This document shows, piece after piece, positions 1-5,808 of a stretch of 6,542 bases of DNA (its first letter is position 1; each line of letters begins with the position of its first letter). Both the position numbers and the translations under genes were made by a program. This DNA is from Clostridiales bacterium (GTDB lineage: Bacteria; Bacillota; Clostridia; Lachnospirales; Lachnospiraceae). The notes beneath the pieces are model-generated. The model was given only the letters and a program-made list of their open reading frames with translations. It did no database searches and was not told the origin of the DNA. The stretch is taken from the NCBI GenBank assembly GCA_015655565.1, contig JAATEU010000477.1, positions 1 through 6,542 on the forward strand, given 5' to 3'.

Positions 1-1365
1 CCGGAAGGCTGCAGGAAGGGACATATTGGCATTCAAAACGGAGTCATTACCCAGGTATGTATAAATAATGAAACGTTGAATCATGCCGGGGAAACTATGG
101 ATGCAGAAGAATATATCCTCTTTCCCGGTATGATTGATTCCCATGTCCATATCCGAGGAGGTGACTTTTCACACCGCGAGGATTTTATCTCAGGTTCTTA
201 TGCTGCCGCCGCCAGCGGTATAACAACCATATTGGAAATGCCGGGATGTGCGAAACCTGCATCGACCTATGAGAGATTCATTCGCCGGGTAAATGAGGTC
301 GTGAAGGACGGATGCATCAGTTTTGGACTTTATGGAGGGGCAGGGGCTGATAATCTGGAAGAGATTCCTAAGTTAGCCAAGGCAGGAGCCATAGGCTTTA
401 AAACCTTCCATATGGCTTCGGTAGCAGGCAGGGAAGCTGAATTTTATGGACTTTGTACCGAAACCTATGAGGATATGCTTAAGGTTATGGACCGCATTCA
501 GAAAACCGGTTTATCCTTAACCGTTCATTGTGAAAGCCAAAGCATCATAGACCACATGGTTCAAAAGGTAAAAGAAGAGGGAAGGGATGGCGTAAAGGCC
601 TTTTCCGATTCCAGACCCGTACAGGCGGAGTTGGAATCCGTTGCATTAATTATCCGGGCAGCAAAAGAGACAAAATGTAAAGTGATTATTGCCCATGTCA
701 GTGCTCCGGAAACGGTTTTACTCATACATGAGGCGAAAAAGGAAGGGGTTGAAATATATATTGAAAGCTGTGCCCAATACCTGAGCTTTGCGGTAGAAGA
801 GATGGAGCCTTTTGGAGTCTTTGCCAGAATGAAACCGCCCTTCCGCAGCCGTGAAAGGGTGAACAGGCTTGCCGGGATGTATAAGGAAGGCCTTATTGAC
901 ATAACAGGAAGTGACCATGCTCCTTATACCAGGGAAGAAAAATTAAAAAACGGAACAAATATCTGGACAACCTTTGACGGACTTCCCGGATTGGAATTAA
1001 CATTTCCCCTGCTGCTTAAACTGGTGGAGGATAAAAAGCTTTCTTATGAAAGGATTGCGGCAGCCTTTTCCGAAAATACCGCAAGGATATTTGGAATTGG
1101 CGCTAAGGGCAGACTTGAACCGGGGAAGGACGCCGATATTGTATTTGTTAAAAAGCTGAAGCAAAAGGAAACAATCAATATACATAAGCTATTTTGCAAA
1201 TGTAAAGAAAGTGCAGTTATATATGATGGGATTTTTGTCGGTCACAGGTTAGAGAAAACCATGTATCGCGGAAAAATTGCTTTTTCTGACGGAAACATAA
1301 ATCTAAAACCCGGAACAGCAGACATTCTGCATCCGTCATTTCTAATCGGACAGGAGGATAAATAA
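1..1365 (+). CDS. Cyclic amidohydrolase, dihydroorotase/allantoinase/hydantoinase family (5' partial)
   Basis: This metal-dependent enzyme should hydrolyse a ring C-N amide bond in a cyclic ureide or imide in the cytoplasm. The frame is open to the first base of the window. The residues before the first candidate start (a TTG at 76) read like the usual N-terminal beta-sandwich (GIQNGVITQV), so the gene starts upstream and TTG 76 is not its start. Counting from base 1, the binuclear metal site is complete: H48 and H50 (HVHIR), K134 (GFKTF, the lysine that is carboxylated in this family), H176 (VHCE), H232 (AHVS) and D305 (SDHAP). A C-terminal GRLEPGKDADIV motif closes the second beta-sandwich. 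The 454 visible residues are near full family length, so only about ten residues are missing. The stop lies 1 bp before the next gene, which implies translational coupling. The pocket residues do not cleanly match dihydroorotase, allantoinase or hydantoinase, so the substrate is left open. Confidence 0.92.
   Translation, partial: PEGCRKGHIGIQNGVITQVCINNETLNHAGETMDAEEYILFPGMIDSHVHIRGGDFSHREDFISGSYAAAASGITTILEMPGCAKPASTYERFIRRVNEVVKDGCISFGLYGGAGADNLEEIPKLAKAGAIGFKTFHMASVAGREAEFYGLCTETYEDMLKVMDRIQKTGLSLTVHCESQSIIDHMVQKVKEEGRDGVKAFSDSRPVQAELESVALIIRAAKETKCKVIIAHVSAPETVLLIHEAKKEGVEIYIESCAQYLSFAVEEMEPFGVFARMKPPFRSRERVNRLAGMYKEGLIDITGSDHAPYTREEKLKNGTNIWTTFDGLPGLELTFPLLLKLVEDKKLSYERIAAAFSENTARIFGIGAKGRLEPGKDADIVFVKKLKQKETINIHKLFCKCKESAVIYDGIFVGHRLEKTMYRGKIAFSDGNINLKPGTADILHPSFLIGQEDK
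1352..1357 (+). promoter_or_regulatory. Ribosome-binding site AGGAGG of the MmgE/PrpD gene
   Basis: A perfect AGGAGG lies inside the last codons of the amidohydrolase gene, nine bases before the ATG at 1367. It fixes this start and shows that the two genes are read from one transcript. Confidence 0.85.
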
Positions 1366-1366
1366 T

Positions 1367-2752
1367 ATGGCTGAAACCATAGCACAGAAAATAGCGGCAA
1401 TGGCTGCCGGCTTAGAATATGAAGCGATACCAAAACAGGCAGTGAATCATGCAAAAATGCTGACCTTAGATGTCCTGGCCTCCATGGCAGGGACCAGAAA
1501 TATCATTACCAGTAAAATTGCAAGGGAAATAGCAGAAGAAATGGGAGGGCCCTGTGAAGGGACTATAGTAGGCTCTTCAAGGAAAGTATCCCTGCCGGGG
1601 GCAGCTTTTGCCAATGCAATCCAATGCTACGGCTTTGACTTTGTGGATGATCATAACGAATCCAATGCACATCCTTCACCGGCTACTTATCCGGTAAGTT
1701 TTGCATTATCTGAGTATCTGCAGGCAAGTGGCAGGGAATTCCTTGAAGCCGTCGTATTGGGAAATGAAATTGTATGCCGTTTAGGCAGTGCATATCTGGG
1801 AGATATGTATTATCAGGGCTTTCATCCCACCGGTACCTGTGGTACCATGGGAGCGGCAATTTCAGCCGGCAAGCTGATGAAACTCACGAAAGAAGAATTA
1901 ACTTATGTGCAGGGAATAGCCGGAAGCATGGTAGCCGGACTTATGGCATGGAATTCGGAGGGTTCCTTTACCAAGCGTTTACAGGCAGGGCATCCTGCAA
2001 TGAATGCCATTATAGCTGCCAGAATGGCAAAAAAGGGCTTTAATGGTCCCGCCGATATTTATGAAGGTAAAGATGGATTGCTTCATGCTTATTCTTACCT
2101 TGACCATTATGATGCCGGTTATCTGCTGGAGGGTTTGGGAAAAAACTGGATATTTGCCGCTTCCAGCATAAAGGTATATCCGTGCTGCAGATATTCAGGA
2201 GGCCATCTGGATGCCTGCCTGAAACTGGCGGAATTATATCATCCAAAGGCGGAAGAAATAGAAAGGATATATATCCGTTCCTCAAAATATACCATAAGAT
2301 TACTGGCAGAAGCCCGGAAATGGAATCCGCTGAATATTGTGGACCTTCAATTCAGCATGCCGTATCAGGCAGCGATTGCATTTAGGAACGGTAAGGTAAC
2401 GGTGGATGAGTTCGATACAAGATATATTGAAGATCCCCTGGTGAAACATTTGATTTCAGTGACTGAAGTAGCGGAAGAACCGGAATTTGAAAGAAGATAT
2501 CCGGAACATTATTCCAGTGCCGTTAAAATCACGTTAAAGAATGGCAGGGAATATGAAGCGGTAATCAATGACCCGAAAGGGGATTTCAGAAATCCTGTTA
2601 CCTGTGAGGATGTAAAAAATAAATTCAGGAATTTAGCCAATCGTATCTATGCTGATTCCGGCAGAACGGAAATGGTTATCGATTTTGTGGATCATCTGGA
2701 AGAACAGACCAATATGAGCCAGTTGATGGAACTGGTAAACGATGTAGAATAA
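1367..2752 (+). CDS. MmgE/PrpD family protein
   Basis: This 461-residue protein belongs to the MmgE/PrpD family, which includes 2-methylcitrate dehydratase and cis-aconitate decarboxylase, and its length is typical. Family landmarks appear in order: the N-terminal all-helical domain with FDFVDDHNESNAHPSPATYP (about 90-109), GFHPTGTCGTMGAAISAGKL (151-170), TKRLQAGHPAMNA (202-214), and the lid-domain motif SIKVYPCCRYSGGH (267-280). D91, H102, H153, K203 and K269 appear to match the active-site positions described for cis-aconitate decarboxylase (alignment by eye, from memory), and Y333 may match its tyrosine. The fold is therefore probably catalytically active on a small carboxylic acid, by dehydration, decarboxylation or isomerisation. 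It sits 1 bp after a ring-opening amidohydrolase and 12 bp before a ureido-acid hydrolase, so it likely works on an intermediate of the same pathway. The exact reaction cannot be read from sequence. The start is fixed by AGGAGG at 1352-1357. Confidence 0.92.
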   Translation: MAETIAQKIAAMAAGLEYEAIPKQAVNHAKMLTLDVLASMAGTRNIITSKIAREIAEEMGGPCEGTIVGSSRKVSLPGAAFANAIQCYGFDFVDDHNESNAHPSPATYPVSFALSEYLQASGREFLEAVVLGNEIVCRLGSAYLGDMYYQGFHPTGTCGTMGAAISAGKLMKLTKEELTYVQGIAGSMVAGLMAWNSEGSFTKRLQAGHPAMNAIIAARMAKKGFNGPADIYEGKDGLLHAYSYLDHYDAGYLLEGLGKNWIFAASSIKVYPCCRYSGGHLDACLKLAELYHPKAEEIERIYIRSSKYTIRLLAEARKWNPLNIVDLQFSMPYQAAIAFRNGKVTVDEFDTRYIEDPLVKHLISVTEVAEEPEFERRYPEHYSSAVKITLKNGREYEAVINDPKGDFRNPVTCEDVKNKFRNLANRIYADSGRTEMVIDFVDHLEEQTNMSQLMELVNDVE

Positions 2753-2757
2753 GGAGG
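2751..2757 (+). promoter_or_regulatory. Ribosome-binding site AAGGAGG of the M20 hydrolase gene
   Basis: AAGGAGG overlaps the TAA stop of the MmgE/PrpD gene (2750-2752) and sits seven bases before the ATG at 2765. This gives ideal spacing, fixes the start, and points to coupled translation. Confidence 0.85.
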
Positions 2758-2764
2758 AATTTTC

Positions 2765-3985
2765 ATGTTAAAATCTAACCCGGAACGTATGCAGGAGCGT
2801 TTAAACAGAATAGCGGGCTTTACGGAAGAAGAAAATAAAATTACAAGGCGGACCTATTCAAAGGCATGGGTTGAGGCGATAAAGTATGTAAAAAAAGAAA
2901 TGGAAGCCATGGAAATTAAGGTCCGCATGGATTCCTTCGGTAATGTAATCGGACAGTATAATCCGGAAGGCCTTATAAAAAAACCTGTCGGTATCGGTTC
3001 CCATATTGACAGCGTGCAAAATGCCGGCGCCTATGATGGTGTGGCAGGTATTGTCGTTGGCATGGAATTAGTGTCCGTGATGCATGAGAATAGTATTAAG
3101 CCGGAAGTCCCGGTTGAAATATTAGTCACGGCGGATGAAGAAGGTGCCATCTGCCAGAGAGGGTATTTCGGTGCCCGCTTTATGGCGGGAGATATGGAGG
3201 TTGAGGAATTATTATCCTATACGGATGTTAATGGGAAAAACCTGGAGGTTTTAAGAAAGGAGAGCGGAATATTTAAGGACATTCCCTTTGGAAATGATAA
3301 TGGATGGGCCAAGAATTATTACGACCGGTTCTATGAGGTTCATGTGGAACAGGGCGGTGTATTGGAAAGCCGTCACTGTGACGCAGGTATTGTAAAAGGT
3401 GTAGTAGGAATCGGCCGGCTTTTTATTGACTTCTATGGGGAATCGGATCATGCAGGTCCGACGATCATGGAGGTACGCCATGATTCCATGGTTGCGGCTT
3501 CTGATTTTATATTAAGGTCATGGGAATTAGGGCGGGAATATAATGGCAGAGCTACCACTACCGTGGGCAGGATACAAAATTATCCTAATATCCATAATGT
3601 AATTGCAGGTAAAACCTCCGTTGTCTTTGATTTTAGAAGCGAGGAAGATGAACTGGCTTTAGCAATTGCAAAAGAAATAAAGGAGTACGCACTAAGCTTA
3701 AAGGATAAGTACGGAATAGGAGTGGAAATAATAAGGGAGGTTTATACCCCTGTTAAATTGTTTTCACCGGATTTAATCGAAACCATCCGGGAACTTAAAA
3801 TTCCAAATTCCATGGATTTATACAGCTGGGCCGGACATGATGCAAAAATGTTTGCGGAAATTACCGATACGGCAATGATTTTTATGCCAAGCATCGGGGG
3901 AAAAAGTCATTGTCCGGAAGAATTTACGGATATTAAAAGCTTTCAGCTGGTTTGTGATAATCTGATCCGGCTGTTTATTTCATAA
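2765..3985 (+). CDS. M20-family Zn-dependent amidohydrolase, N-carbamoyl-amino-acid hydrolase/allantoate amidohydrolase type
   Basis: This 406-residue protein matches the hydantoinase/carbamoylase branch of peptidase family M20, at the usual length. Such enzymes are cytoplasmic dimers that cleave the ureido group of N-carbamoyl amino acids, beta-ureido acids or allantoate, giving ammonia and CO2 plus an amine. Visible motifs are GSHIDSV (H80, D82), GAYDGVAG (D91, metal bridge), TADEEGA (E125 catalytic base, E126 metal ligand), HVEQG (H193), SDHAGPT (H229, dimerisation-domain segment that contributes to substrate binding), NIHNVIAG (about 275-282), FDFRSEED, WAGHDAKMF (H358, D359) and GGKSHCPEEF (H382, metal). 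All catalytic and metal positions are present, so the enzyme should be active. It is the last gene of the operon and would act on the ring-opened product of the first. Whether the substrate is a carbamoyl-alpha-amino acid, a beta-ureido acid or allantoate cannot be decided from these motifs. Confidence 0.93.
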   Translation: MLKSNPERMQERLNRIAGFTEEENKITRRTYSKAWVEAIKYVKKEMEAMEIKVRMDSFGNVIGQYNPEGLIKKPVGIGSHIDSVQNAGAYDGVAGIVVGMELVSVMHENSIKPEVPVEILVTADEEGAICQRGYFGARFMAGDMEVEELLSYTDVNGKNLEVLRKESGIFKDIPFGNDNGWAKNYYDRFYEVHVEQGGVLESRHCDAGIVKGVVGIGRLFIDFYGESDHAGPTIMEVRHDSMVAASDFILRSWELGREYNGRATTTVGRIQNYPNIHNVIAGKTSVVFDFRSEEDELALAIAKEIKEYALSLKDKYGIGVEIIREVYTPVKLFSPDLIETIRELKIPNSMDLYSWAGHDAKMFAEITDTAMIFMPSIGGKSHCPEEFTDIKSFQLVCDNLIRLFIS

Positions 3986-4082
3986 TGTTTAAGGGCTGTC
4001 ATAAAATACTATGTTCCACAGGCTTCTTTTTTGGACGGGATATGGATACAGGCAGTTCTACCTTGGAATGGCCTAAAAGTAA

Positions 4083-4134
4083 AAAAGACTGCTCACAAAG
4101 AAAAATTTTAATTGGAGCAGTCTTTTCGGTTTTT
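4083..4134 (+). terminator. Intrinsic terminator of the ureide operon
   Basis: AAAAGACTGCTC (4083-4094) and GAGCAGTCTTTT (4115-4126) form a perfect 12-bp stem around a 20-base AT-rich loop, followed by CGG and a run of Ts (4130-4134). The 3' arm itself ends in TTTT. The other strand also ends in a T-run (complement of 4081-4086), so the hairpin could work in both directions. It lies about 100 bases after the M20 hydrolase stop and marks the end of that transcription unit. Confidence 0.85.
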
Positions 4135-4243
4135 ATAAATAAGCCGACAGCCTCTAATTATTTGATGTCTTTGAATTTATTAATAAATTTAAACACAAAA
4201 GACTATTTATAAATTTACAGACAGGCAAAATTTTTCTAACACA

Positions 4244-4267
4244 CTCGGAAGTTTCCGGGGATTTTTA
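4244..4267 (+). terminator. Possible second, weak terminator-like hairpin
   Basis: CTCGGA (4244-4249) can pair with TCCGGG (4254-4259), including one G-U pair, around the tetraloop AGTT, and GATTTTT follows. The core CGGAA-GT-TTCCG is also a small DNA palindrome, so it could be a protein site instead. The stem is short and the T-run modest, so this is tentative. Confidence 0.3.
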
Positions 4268-4314
4268 CATAATTCTTTTTTTTGCGTTTATCCTGTGTCA
4301 TAGATAAATATATA

Positions 4315-4343
4315 TTGACAGAGTTTAAATCTCCTTGTAAAAT
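4315..4343 (+). promoter_or_regulatory. Sigma-A promoter of the LacI-family gene
   Basis: A perfect -35 box TTGACA (4315-4320) is followed after exactly 17 bases by TAAAAT (4338-4343), one mismatch from the -10 consensus. Transcription should begin near 4350, about 40 bases before the ATG. The -10 box lies inside the left arm of the long inverted repeat, so a protein bound to the repeat would block RNA polymerase. Confidence 0.8.
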
Positions 4344-4383
4344 TAATTTAAATAATTTAAAAATTTAAATTAATTTTACAAGG
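4333..4383. repeat. Long AT-rich inverted repeat over the regulator promoter, probable autoregulatory operator
   Basis: Positions 4333-4353 and 4363-4383 are perfect reverse complements (21 bp) around a 9-base centre. Pairing can extend three steps further (4330-4332 with 4384-4386) if one G-U pair is allowed. Each arm ends at the centre with the palindromic octamer ATTTAAAT (4346-4353, 4363-4370). The left arm contains the -10 box, the predicted start of transcription near 4350 is inside it, and the right arm runs into the Shine-Dalgarno sequence. The position is that of an operator for self-repression. In RNA, only a transcript entering from upstream could form the whole hairpin. Confidence 0.75.
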
Positions 4384-4387
4384 GGAG
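4381..4387 (+). promoter_or_regulatory. Ribosome-binding site AGGGGAG of the LacI-family gene
   Basis: AGGGGAG sits four bases before the ATG at 4392, and its first three bases belong to the right arm of the long inverted repeat. In a read-through transcript that contains both arms, extended pairing (to 4386) would hide this site. In a transcript starting near 4350 it stays mostly free. Confidence 0.65.
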
Positions 4388-4391
4388 ACGG

Positions 4392-5411
4392 ATGAAAATA
4401 AAAGCAAAAGATGTTGCAAGGGATTTGGGTGTTTCTACGGCAACGGTGTCGTTAGCAATCAATAACCGGCCGGGAGTAAATGAGGAGACACGTCAAAAAG
4501 TATTGAAATATATCAAGGAAAGTCAAGGAAAGGGCGATGAGTGGAAGAACCGGAAAGAAAAAACCATTCGGATGTATACCTTCCTGCAGAAAAATGCCAT
4601 AATTGATGCAGATGAAAATGCAAGATTTTATATGGGCTATGATGAAGCGTCAAGAAGAGCAAGGGCAGCCGGATATAAAATGGACATGGTATTTGTAGAC
4701 CGGTGTAAAGATGATCTTGTAAAGTTATTAAAGGAATGCGAAGAAGAAAATGTGGCAGGTGTATACCTGGGTGCAGCTTATATGACGGAGGAGGATTACC
4801 GGTGTTTCCGTAATTTTAAACTGCCCTATGTTTTATGTGAGCAGGATTTTGGTGATATGCGTACGGATAGTATAGTGCTTCATAATCAGCAGGGAGTTAA
4901 GACGGGATTAAAGTATCTGTATGATAACGGGCATCGGGATATATTGTACCTGCGCAATTCTAAAGATTTTTATAATATGTATGAAAGAAGAAGCGCCTGC
5001 AATGCATTTATGAATAAAACCGGTCTGCAGGGGGCTGAAAATGAAAAAATCATTGATATAGGCGGTTTGGCTCAGGAAATATACGAAAATATGTATCAGT
5101 ATATCAAAAGTAACGGGCATGTCCCAAGTGCCATATTTGCTGAAAATTATGAAGTGACAATTGGTGTGTCCAGAGCTTTACAAAGTTGCGGCTACCGGAT
5201 ACCGGACGATGTTTCCATCGTAGGGTTTGATGAAGTACCCGGAGCCGCATTATTGGGTTTTAACCCTACCTGTTTGAAAGCATTACATGGGAACGTTGGC
5301 AATATTGCAGTGGGCAGGCTGCTGGAGCGGATTAAGAAAAGAACAAAAGAATCTGTTCAGATTTTAGTAAATACGGAACTGATAATAGGAAATAGTGTAA
5401 AAAGGATATAG
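4392..5411 (+). CDS. LacI-family transcriptional regulator
   Basis: This 339-residue protein has the two-part LacI/GalR layout. An N-terminal helix-turn-helix (about 4-42) carries DVARDLGVSTATVSLAINN and RPGVNEETRQKVLKYI. A periplasmic-binding-protein-like effector domain (about 58-339) carries GVYLG (123-127), LPYVLCEQ (144-151), YDNGHRDILYL (177-187), the PSAIFAENYEVTIGVSRAL segment (245-263) and IPDDVSIVGFDEVP (270-283). The linker at 43-57 is charged and lacks the usual N-x-x-A-x-x-L hinge helix; by alignment to LacI, the operator-wedging leucine is replaced by D49. Near the C-terminus, LIIGNS stands where the family usually has an Arg-x-Ser. No tetramerisation helix is evident, so it is probably dimeric. 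It likely represses its own promoter and that of the downstream solute-binding-protein gene, through ATTTAAAT sites in both, with a sugar-type ligand as effector. The start is fixed by AGGGGAG and by the immediately following helix-turn-helix. Confidence 0.93.
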   Translation: MKIKAKDVARDLGVSTATVSLAINNRPGVNEETRQKVLKYIKESQGKGDEWKNRKEKTIRMYTFLQKNAIIDADENARFYMGYDEASRRARAAGYKMDMVFVDRCKDDLVKLLKECEEENVAGVYLGAAYMTEEDYRCFRNFKLPYVLCEQDFGDMRTDSIVLHNQQGVKTGLKYLYDNGHRDILYLRNSKDFYNMYERRSACNAFMNKTGLQGAENEKIIDIGGLAQEIYENMYQYIKSNGHVPSAIFAENYEVTIGVSRALQSCGYRIPDDVSIVGFDEVPGAALLGFNPTCLKALHGNVGNIAVGRLLERIKKRTKESVQILVNTELIIGNSVKRI

Positions 5412-5424
5412 GAATCATTAAAAA

Positions 5425-5526
5425 GTGGCTGTTGCAAAATTGCTTTATTTACTCTAATGAAAGGATTTATTATTATACAATAAATCCTATAGTCAGAGTT
5501 TGTTAAAGCTATTTTGTAACAACCAC
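5425..5526. repeat. 102-nt imperfect hairpin element, terminator or MITE-like remnant
   Basis: The outer arms 5425-5447 and 5504-5526 are complementary at 20 of 23 positions, plus one G-U pair. Further in, ACTCT (5451-5455) pairs with AGAGT (5495-5499), and AGGATTTATT (5462-5471) pairs with AATAAATCCT (5479-5488) around a 7-base loop. Almost the whole element folds back on itself. It starts 13 bases after the regulator stop codon and is followed by AGCTTTTG, so it may end that transcript. The end GTGGCTGTTGCAAAAT resembles, from memory, termini of some insertion sequences and their non-autonomous derivatives. No target-site duplication is obvious. Confidence 0.6.
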
Positions 5527-5548
5527 AGCTTTTGTTTAAAATTCGGAA

Positions 5549-5558
5549 AATTTAAATT
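5549..5558. promoter_or_regulatory. AATTTAAATT palindrome, candidate upstream operator
   Basis: This perfect 10-bp palindrome contains the ATTTAAAT octamer (5550-5557) and sits in a longer A/T run, about 110 bases upstream of the solute-binding-protein promoter. It could be an auxiliary site for the LacI-family protein, but its AT-rich surroundings make chance more likely here than at the promoter-overlapping copies. Confidence 0.4.
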
Positions 5559-5659
5559 TAAAAAATTCAGGTAAAGAAATGTAAATAGCATTGAATTGTG
5601 CAAATGGTATAAAAACAACAGAATAAAAATGTGGAAATTAACTAAAATATATAAAATAC

Positions 5660-5688
5660 TTGAAATGAAATTTAAATTATGCTAAAAT
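5660..5688 (+). promoter_or_regulatory. Sigma-A promoter of the solute-binding-protein gene
   Basis: TTGAAA (5660-5665), a 17-base spacer and TAAAAT (5683-5688) form a near-consensus promoter. A TG one base before the -10 box (5680-5681) gives an extended -10. Transcription should start near 5695, leaving a leader of about 120 nt. The hexamers and spacing closely match those of the LacI-family gene (TTGACA-17-TAAAAT). Confidence 0.7.
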
Positions 5689-5699
5689 AAATTTAAATT
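5669..5699. promoter_or_regulatory. Paired AATTTAAATT sites around the -10 box, candidate operator
   Basis: Two perfect AATTTAAATT palindromes (5669-5678 and 5690-5699) lie 21 bp apart, about two helical turns. One is in the promoter spacer and the other is at the predicted start of transcription. Binding here would block polymerase. The same octamer core forms the inner ends of the inverted repeat at the regulator promoter, where the spacing is 17 bp. Confidence 0.6.
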
Positions 5700-5701
5700 T
5701 A

Positions 5702-5738
5702 GTTTAAATAATTTAAGAAATTAAGAAGGTATTTAAAT
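5702..5738. promoter_or_regulatory. Further operator-like sequence downstream of the promoter
   Basis: TTTAAATAATTTAA (5703-5716) is identical to 4347-4360 in the regulator promoter, where it spans the centre of the long inverted repeat. ATTTAAAT occurs again at 5731-5738 in the leader. Both are candidate roadblock or auxiliary sites for the same regulator. Confidence 0.45.
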
Positions 5739-5801
5739 TTTAAACTGAATTTATAGACGGTATGCGCAGTCTGTCAAGGAGTGAATTAACTATATAAAAA
5801 A

Positions 5802-5808
5802 AGGGAGG
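5802..5808 (+). promoter_or_regulatory. Ribosome-binding site AGGGAGG of the solute-binding-protein gene
   Basis: AGGGAGG ends six bases before the ATG at 5815. This is a strong site that fixes the start directly ahead of a typical lipoprotein signal peptide. Confidence 0.85.

Larger units (their letters stand above)
3986..4391. other. Intergenic region between the ureide operon and the regulator gene
   Basis: These 406 bases contain no supported gene. They hold, in order, a strong intrinsic terminator, a weaker terminator-like hairpin, a consensus promoter, and a long AT-rich inverted repeat; each is listed separately. An open frame from 3985 to 4212 runs straight through the terminator, has no Shine-Dalgarno sequence and shows no protein-like features. 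I see nothing definite in 4135-4240. Confidence 0.7.

Noticed and set aside
76..78. TTG as the start of the amidohydrolase
   Set aside because: The frame is open upstream to base 1, and the upstream residues fit the family N-terminus; starting here would remove part of the beta-sandwich.
561..902. Antisense open frame within the amidohydrolase gene
   Set aside because: It is opposite a well-supported gene with all catalytic motifs and has no protein-like features of its own; the other antisense frames in the window are the same kind of shadow.
3993..4032. Possible terminator just after the operon, AGGGCTGT pairing with ACAGGCTT before TTTTTT
   Set aside because: Needs a bulge and G-U pairs, with a large loop; the hairpin at 4083-4126 is far stronger.
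3985..4212. Open frame of 75 codons directly after the M20 hydrolase, overlapping its stop codon by one base
   Set aside because: No Shine-Dalgarno sequence, it runs through a clear intrinsic terminator, and the predicted peptide shows no domain-like features.
5605..5613. TGGTATAAA as an extended -10 for the solute-binding-protein gene
   Set aside because: No -35 box at the right distance; the promoter at 5660-5688 has both hexamers and ideal spacing. It could be a weak secondary start.
5756..5775. Small hairpin GACGG/CTGTC in the leader of the solute-binding-protein gene
   Set aside because: Five base pairs including one G-U around a 10-base loop; too weak to call a riboswitch or attenuator, and no T-run follows.
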